Positions 5,643 to 7,068 of a stretch of 7,068 bases of DNA are shown piece by piece. Within the stretch, counting starts at the first letter, position 1. Each line of letters begins with the position of its first letter. A model generated the notes under the pieces. It did no database searches and was not told the origin of the DNA. It saw only the letters and a program-made list of their open reading frames with translations. A program made the translations under genes and the position numbers. The stretch comes from Nitrospirota bacterium (GTDB lineage: Bacteria; Nitrospirota; Thermodesulfovibrionia; Thermodesulfovibrionales; JdFR-88): contig JAJYJB010000102.1 in NCBI GenBank assembly GCA_021789735.1, forward strand, positions 1 through 7,068, given 5' to 3'.

Positions 5643-6562
5643 ATTCTTCTTCTTTTTCAAAGTTTCTGGTCATTTCGCTGCTGCTGCATATCCTGCTGCT
5701 GACCGTTTTTCTTTTGACCGTGAAAAACAGGCAGAAAAAACCGGCAACTCCCATGATGGCAAGCCTCATAACGCCGCAGGAGCTGAAAAAGCTGGCTCCC
5801 CCGCCGGTGGCAAGGCCCAGGCCGAAGATCATAAGGCCCAGGATGATCAGGCCGGAAAGAAAAAAATCCCACAGCACAAGGCCTATGCCGCTGCCCAGGC
5901 TCACCCCGCGGGAGCTCAGGAACATGCGCCTCCATGGCGGCCTTACCGAGCACGTCCCGAAACCGGTTAAAAGGGTTTTTAAAAAAGCGCAGGCCCCAAC
6001 AGCCCCCAAGACCGGTTCCCTTTCGGCCAGAAAGGGCAACGGCGGGAAGACGCCGCCCGCAAAAATCTCGCCGCCCGGCAGGGGCCCCGGCAACCCCCAG
6101 GCCAGGAGCGGGAACAGGGAAAAACCCGGCACAAGGCTCGTGCGGCCGGACCTTTTCGACCCCGGTGTGATTGGCAAGGTGGCCATGAACGACTCCCGGG
6201 TGAAAGAGGCCCAGTCAAACAAAAAGGGCGTCATAACGTTCGACACCTCCAATGCCAAGTACATAGGCTACATGAGGCTCCTGAGGATAGAGATAGAGAG
6301 CATCTGGAAATACCCGCGCCGGGCAGCCTACAGCGGAGAGCAGGGGGACCTGGAGATACGCTTCACCATAAACAGGCAGGGCCTGCTGACGGATGTGCGG
6401 GTGCTGCGCGGCTCCGGCTTTCCGCTTCTGGATGAGGCCGCCGTGCAGGCGCTCAGGGACGGCAGGTATTGGCCCCTTCCGGACTCCTGGCACAAAAAGA
6501 AGCTCACCATAGACGGGCACTTTGTCTATTCCCTGCACGGCGCAGCCACCCAGCTCTGGTAG
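5639..6562 (+). CDS. TonB-family energy transducer
   Basis: The 307-residue protein has the three-part TonB layout. A short cytoplasmic N-terminus leads into one hydrophobic segment (about residues 9-28, FLVISLLLHILLLTVFLLTV). Then comes a long periplasmic linker rich in Pro, Arg and Lys (about 34-170). The C-terminal TonB domain (about 205-300) contains ESIWKYPRRAAYSGEQGDLE, FTINRQGLLTDVRVLRGSG, PLLDEAAVQAL and FVYSL at the end. Such proteins pass the energy of the inner-membrane proton gradient to outer-membrane receptors. No exbB, exbD or receptor gene is adjacent, so its partners must lie elsewhere, or it may serve another envelope role. The TTG start shares bases with the TGA of the preceding gene, which suggests translational coupling. 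AGGA lies 13 nt upstream, rather far. No other start keeps the membrane segment. Confidence 0.88.
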   Translation: MNSSSFSKFLVISLLLHILLLTVFLLTVKNRQKKPATPMMASLITPQELKKLAPPPVARPRPKIIRPRMIRPERKKSHSTRPMPLPRLTPRELRNMRLHGGLTEHVPKPVKRVFKKAQAPTAPKTGSLSARKGNGGKTPPAKISPPGRGPGNPQARSGNREKPGTRLVRPDLFDPGVIGKVAMNDSRVKEAQSNKKGVITFDTSNAKYIGYMRLLRIEIESIWKYPRRAAYSGEQGDLEIRFTINRQGLLTDVRVLRGSGFPLLDEAAVQALRDGRYWPLPDSWHKKKLTIDGHFVYSLHGAATQLW

Positions 6563-6566
6563 GGGG

Positions 6567-6650
6567 ATGCAGCGGCTTCGCCTTTCTTCGTTTAGGGAGA
6601 ATTTGCGGGGACCGGCAGAAAAAAAGCCATGCAGCGGCAGAAGCAAGGCG
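6567..6650. repeat. Direct and inverted repeats in the tonB 3' region
   Basis: ATGCAGCGGC occurs twice in direct orientation (6567-6576 and 6629-6638). CGCCTTTCTTC (6579-6589) is the reverse complement of GAAGCAAGGCG (6640-6650) with one mismatch, which could form a 10-pair stem closing a 50-nt loop. No coding sequence is visible in 6563-6754. The role is unknown and chance is possible. Confidence 0.35.
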
Positions 6651-6715
6651 CAAAAACGAAAGCCGCCATCATCAGGATGAGGTGTGGATGGGTTTGGCAA
6701 AATGGAAAAAACCTG

Positions 6716-6737
6716 AAAAAAACCGGCCGGATTTTTT
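6716..6737. terminator. Bidirectional terminator between tonB and tRNA-Phe
   Basis: The near-perfect palindrome consists of seven A, CCGGCCGG, one A and six T. It folds into a GC core flanked by A/T pairs in either direction, with a T-run at the 3' side on both strands. It lies between the convergent tonB and tRNA-Phe genes, the expected place for a shared intrinsic terminator. The GC stem is short because its central GGCC must form the loop. Confidence 0.55.
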
Positions 6738-6754
6738 AAAATACGGAAAGTGGG

Positions 6755-6830
6755 TGGTGGCCAGTGAGAGAATCGAACTCCCGACACGAGGATTTTCAGT
6801 CCTCTGCTCTACCTACTGAGCTAACTGGCC
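6755..6830 (-). tRNA. tRNA-Phe (anticodon GAA), CCA encoded
   Basis: On the minus strand the gene runs from GGCCAGT to ACTGGCC, which pair as a perfect 7-bp acceptor stem. The discriminator A and an encoded CCA (6757-6755) follow. The D-arm region reads AGCTCAGTAGGTAGAGC. The anticodon stem AGAGGA/TCCTC holds the loop CTGAAAA with GAA. The T arm is GGGAG/TTCGATT/CTCTC with one non-Watson-Crick pair. Total length is 76 nt with CCA. It reads UUC and UUU codons. Confidence 0.96.
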
Positions 6831-6840
6831 TGGATTATAA

Positions 6841-6869
6841 TTTTTACCGAAAATCGTTTTTATTGTCAA
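6841..6869 (-). promoter_or_regulatory. Probable promoter of tRNA-Phe
   Basis: On the minus strand TTGACA (6869-6864) is followed after 17 nt by TAAAAA (6846-6841), four of six matches to the -10 consensus. Transcription would start near 6834, about four nucleotides before the mature tRNA end. The -35 lies just upstream of the divergent lnt start. Confidence 0.5.
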
Positions 6870-6878
6870 GGCGGTGAG

Positions 6879-7068
6879 ATGAGAGGAAACGGAATAAAAT
6901 ACGTGCTGTCCGCTTTTTCCGGGCTGATGCTGGTCTTTGCGTTTGCCCCATATGACCTGTACGGCCTTGCGTGGGTGGCGCTGGTGCCATTTTTCCTGGC
7001 GATAGAAGGCATGCCTGCAGGCGGGGCGGCCAGGGCGGGCTTCACGATGGGCATGTTCTACTTCTTTG
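6879..7068 (+). CDS. lnt: Apolipoprotein N-acyltransferase, N-terminal fragment
   Basis: The first 63 codons are inside the window and run off the right edge. The translation shows hydrophobic segments with family landmarks in order: LSAFSGLMLVFAFAPYDLYG (about 10-29), LAWVALVPFFLAI (about 30-42), then a short loop ending in ARAGFTMGMFYFF. This matches the Lnt N-terminus, where a small-residue/FAP segment precedes a W-x-A-L-V-P-L-type helix and an RAGF-x-x-G-x-x-FF helix. Lnt adds the third acyl chain to lipoproteins at the inner membrane. The catalytic nitrilase-like domain is outside the window. The ATG at 6879 has AAGG 7 nt upstream (6868-6871). The gene is divergent from tRNA-Phe with a 48-nt gap. 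Confidence 0.8.
   Translation, partial: MRGNGIKYVLSAFSGLMLVFAFAPYDLYGLAWVALVPFFLAIEGMPAGGAARAGFTMGMFYFF

Noticed and set aside
6469..6819. Plus-strand open frame of 116 codons running into the tRNA
   Set aside because: It overlaps the tonB end, the terminator and the tRNA gene, with no motif and no ribosome site.
6834..6839. TATAAT (minus strand) as the tRNA-Phe -10 box
   Set aside because: It ends only 3 nt before the mature tRNA, so transcription would start inside the gene; its distance to TTGACA is 24 nt. TAAAAA at 17 nt fits better.
1..7068. CRISPR array, insertion sequence or phage/defence cassette
   Set aside because: No regularly spaced repeats, transposase motifs, terminal inverted repeats with target duplications, or defence domains were seen.

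Overview
No single marker fixes the taxon. The left edge reads as the start of a dissimilatory-type sulfate adenylyltransferase (sat) running downstream of a zinc-type adenylate kinase. That pairing is typical of sulfate-reducing (or related sulfur-metabolising) bacteria such as Desulfobacterota or sulfate-reducing Nitrospirota. The coding sequence is GC-rich with heavy use of AGG (Arg) and ATA (Ile), while the intergenic gaps are rich in A and T runs. A TonB-family protein and the start of an apolipoprotein N-acyltransferase indicate a diderm cell envelope. The assignment to a sulfate reducer is an inference.

Layout. Positions 1-1772 carry three minus-strand genes, transcribed right to left: rdgB (house-cleaning nucleotide pyrophosphatase), adk, and sat, which is cut by the window edge. 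A divergent control region at about 1773-1919 holds a perfect 12-bp palindrome that presents a TTGACA hexamer on both strands. From there the plus strand runs coaX (type III pantothenate kinase) and, 10 nt later, a divergent GalT/HIT-family protein that ends in an intrinsic terminator. Next come a stand-alone JAMM/MPN metalloprotease-like gene with a TTG start, a geranylgeranyl-reductase-family flavoprotein, and a TonB-family gene that overlaps the flavoprotein stop by 4 nt. A palindromic A/T-flanked terminator separates tonB from a minus-strand tRNA-Phe(GAA). The start of lnt (plus strand) runs off the right edge.

Functional reading. Sat plus Adk fits sulfate activation: sulfate is adenylated to APS, APS reduction releases AMP, and Adk recycles AMP to ADP. 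RdgB and CoaX are housekeeping (nucleotide-pool cleaning and the first step of CoA synthesis). The flavoprotein-TonB pair is probably co-translated, but no shared function is evident. I see no CRISPR array, insertion sequence, phage gene or obvious defence system. The most unusual item is the GalT-like protein. It keeps the family's overall layout but has lost the catalytic His-Pro-His motif and every cysteine of the N-terminal half, so it is either a pseudo-enzyme or has taken on another activity. Smaller oddities are an Asp-to-Asn change at the first catalytic motif of CoaX, a stretched JAMM motif, and a tandem repeat at the 5' end of the flavoprotein gene.
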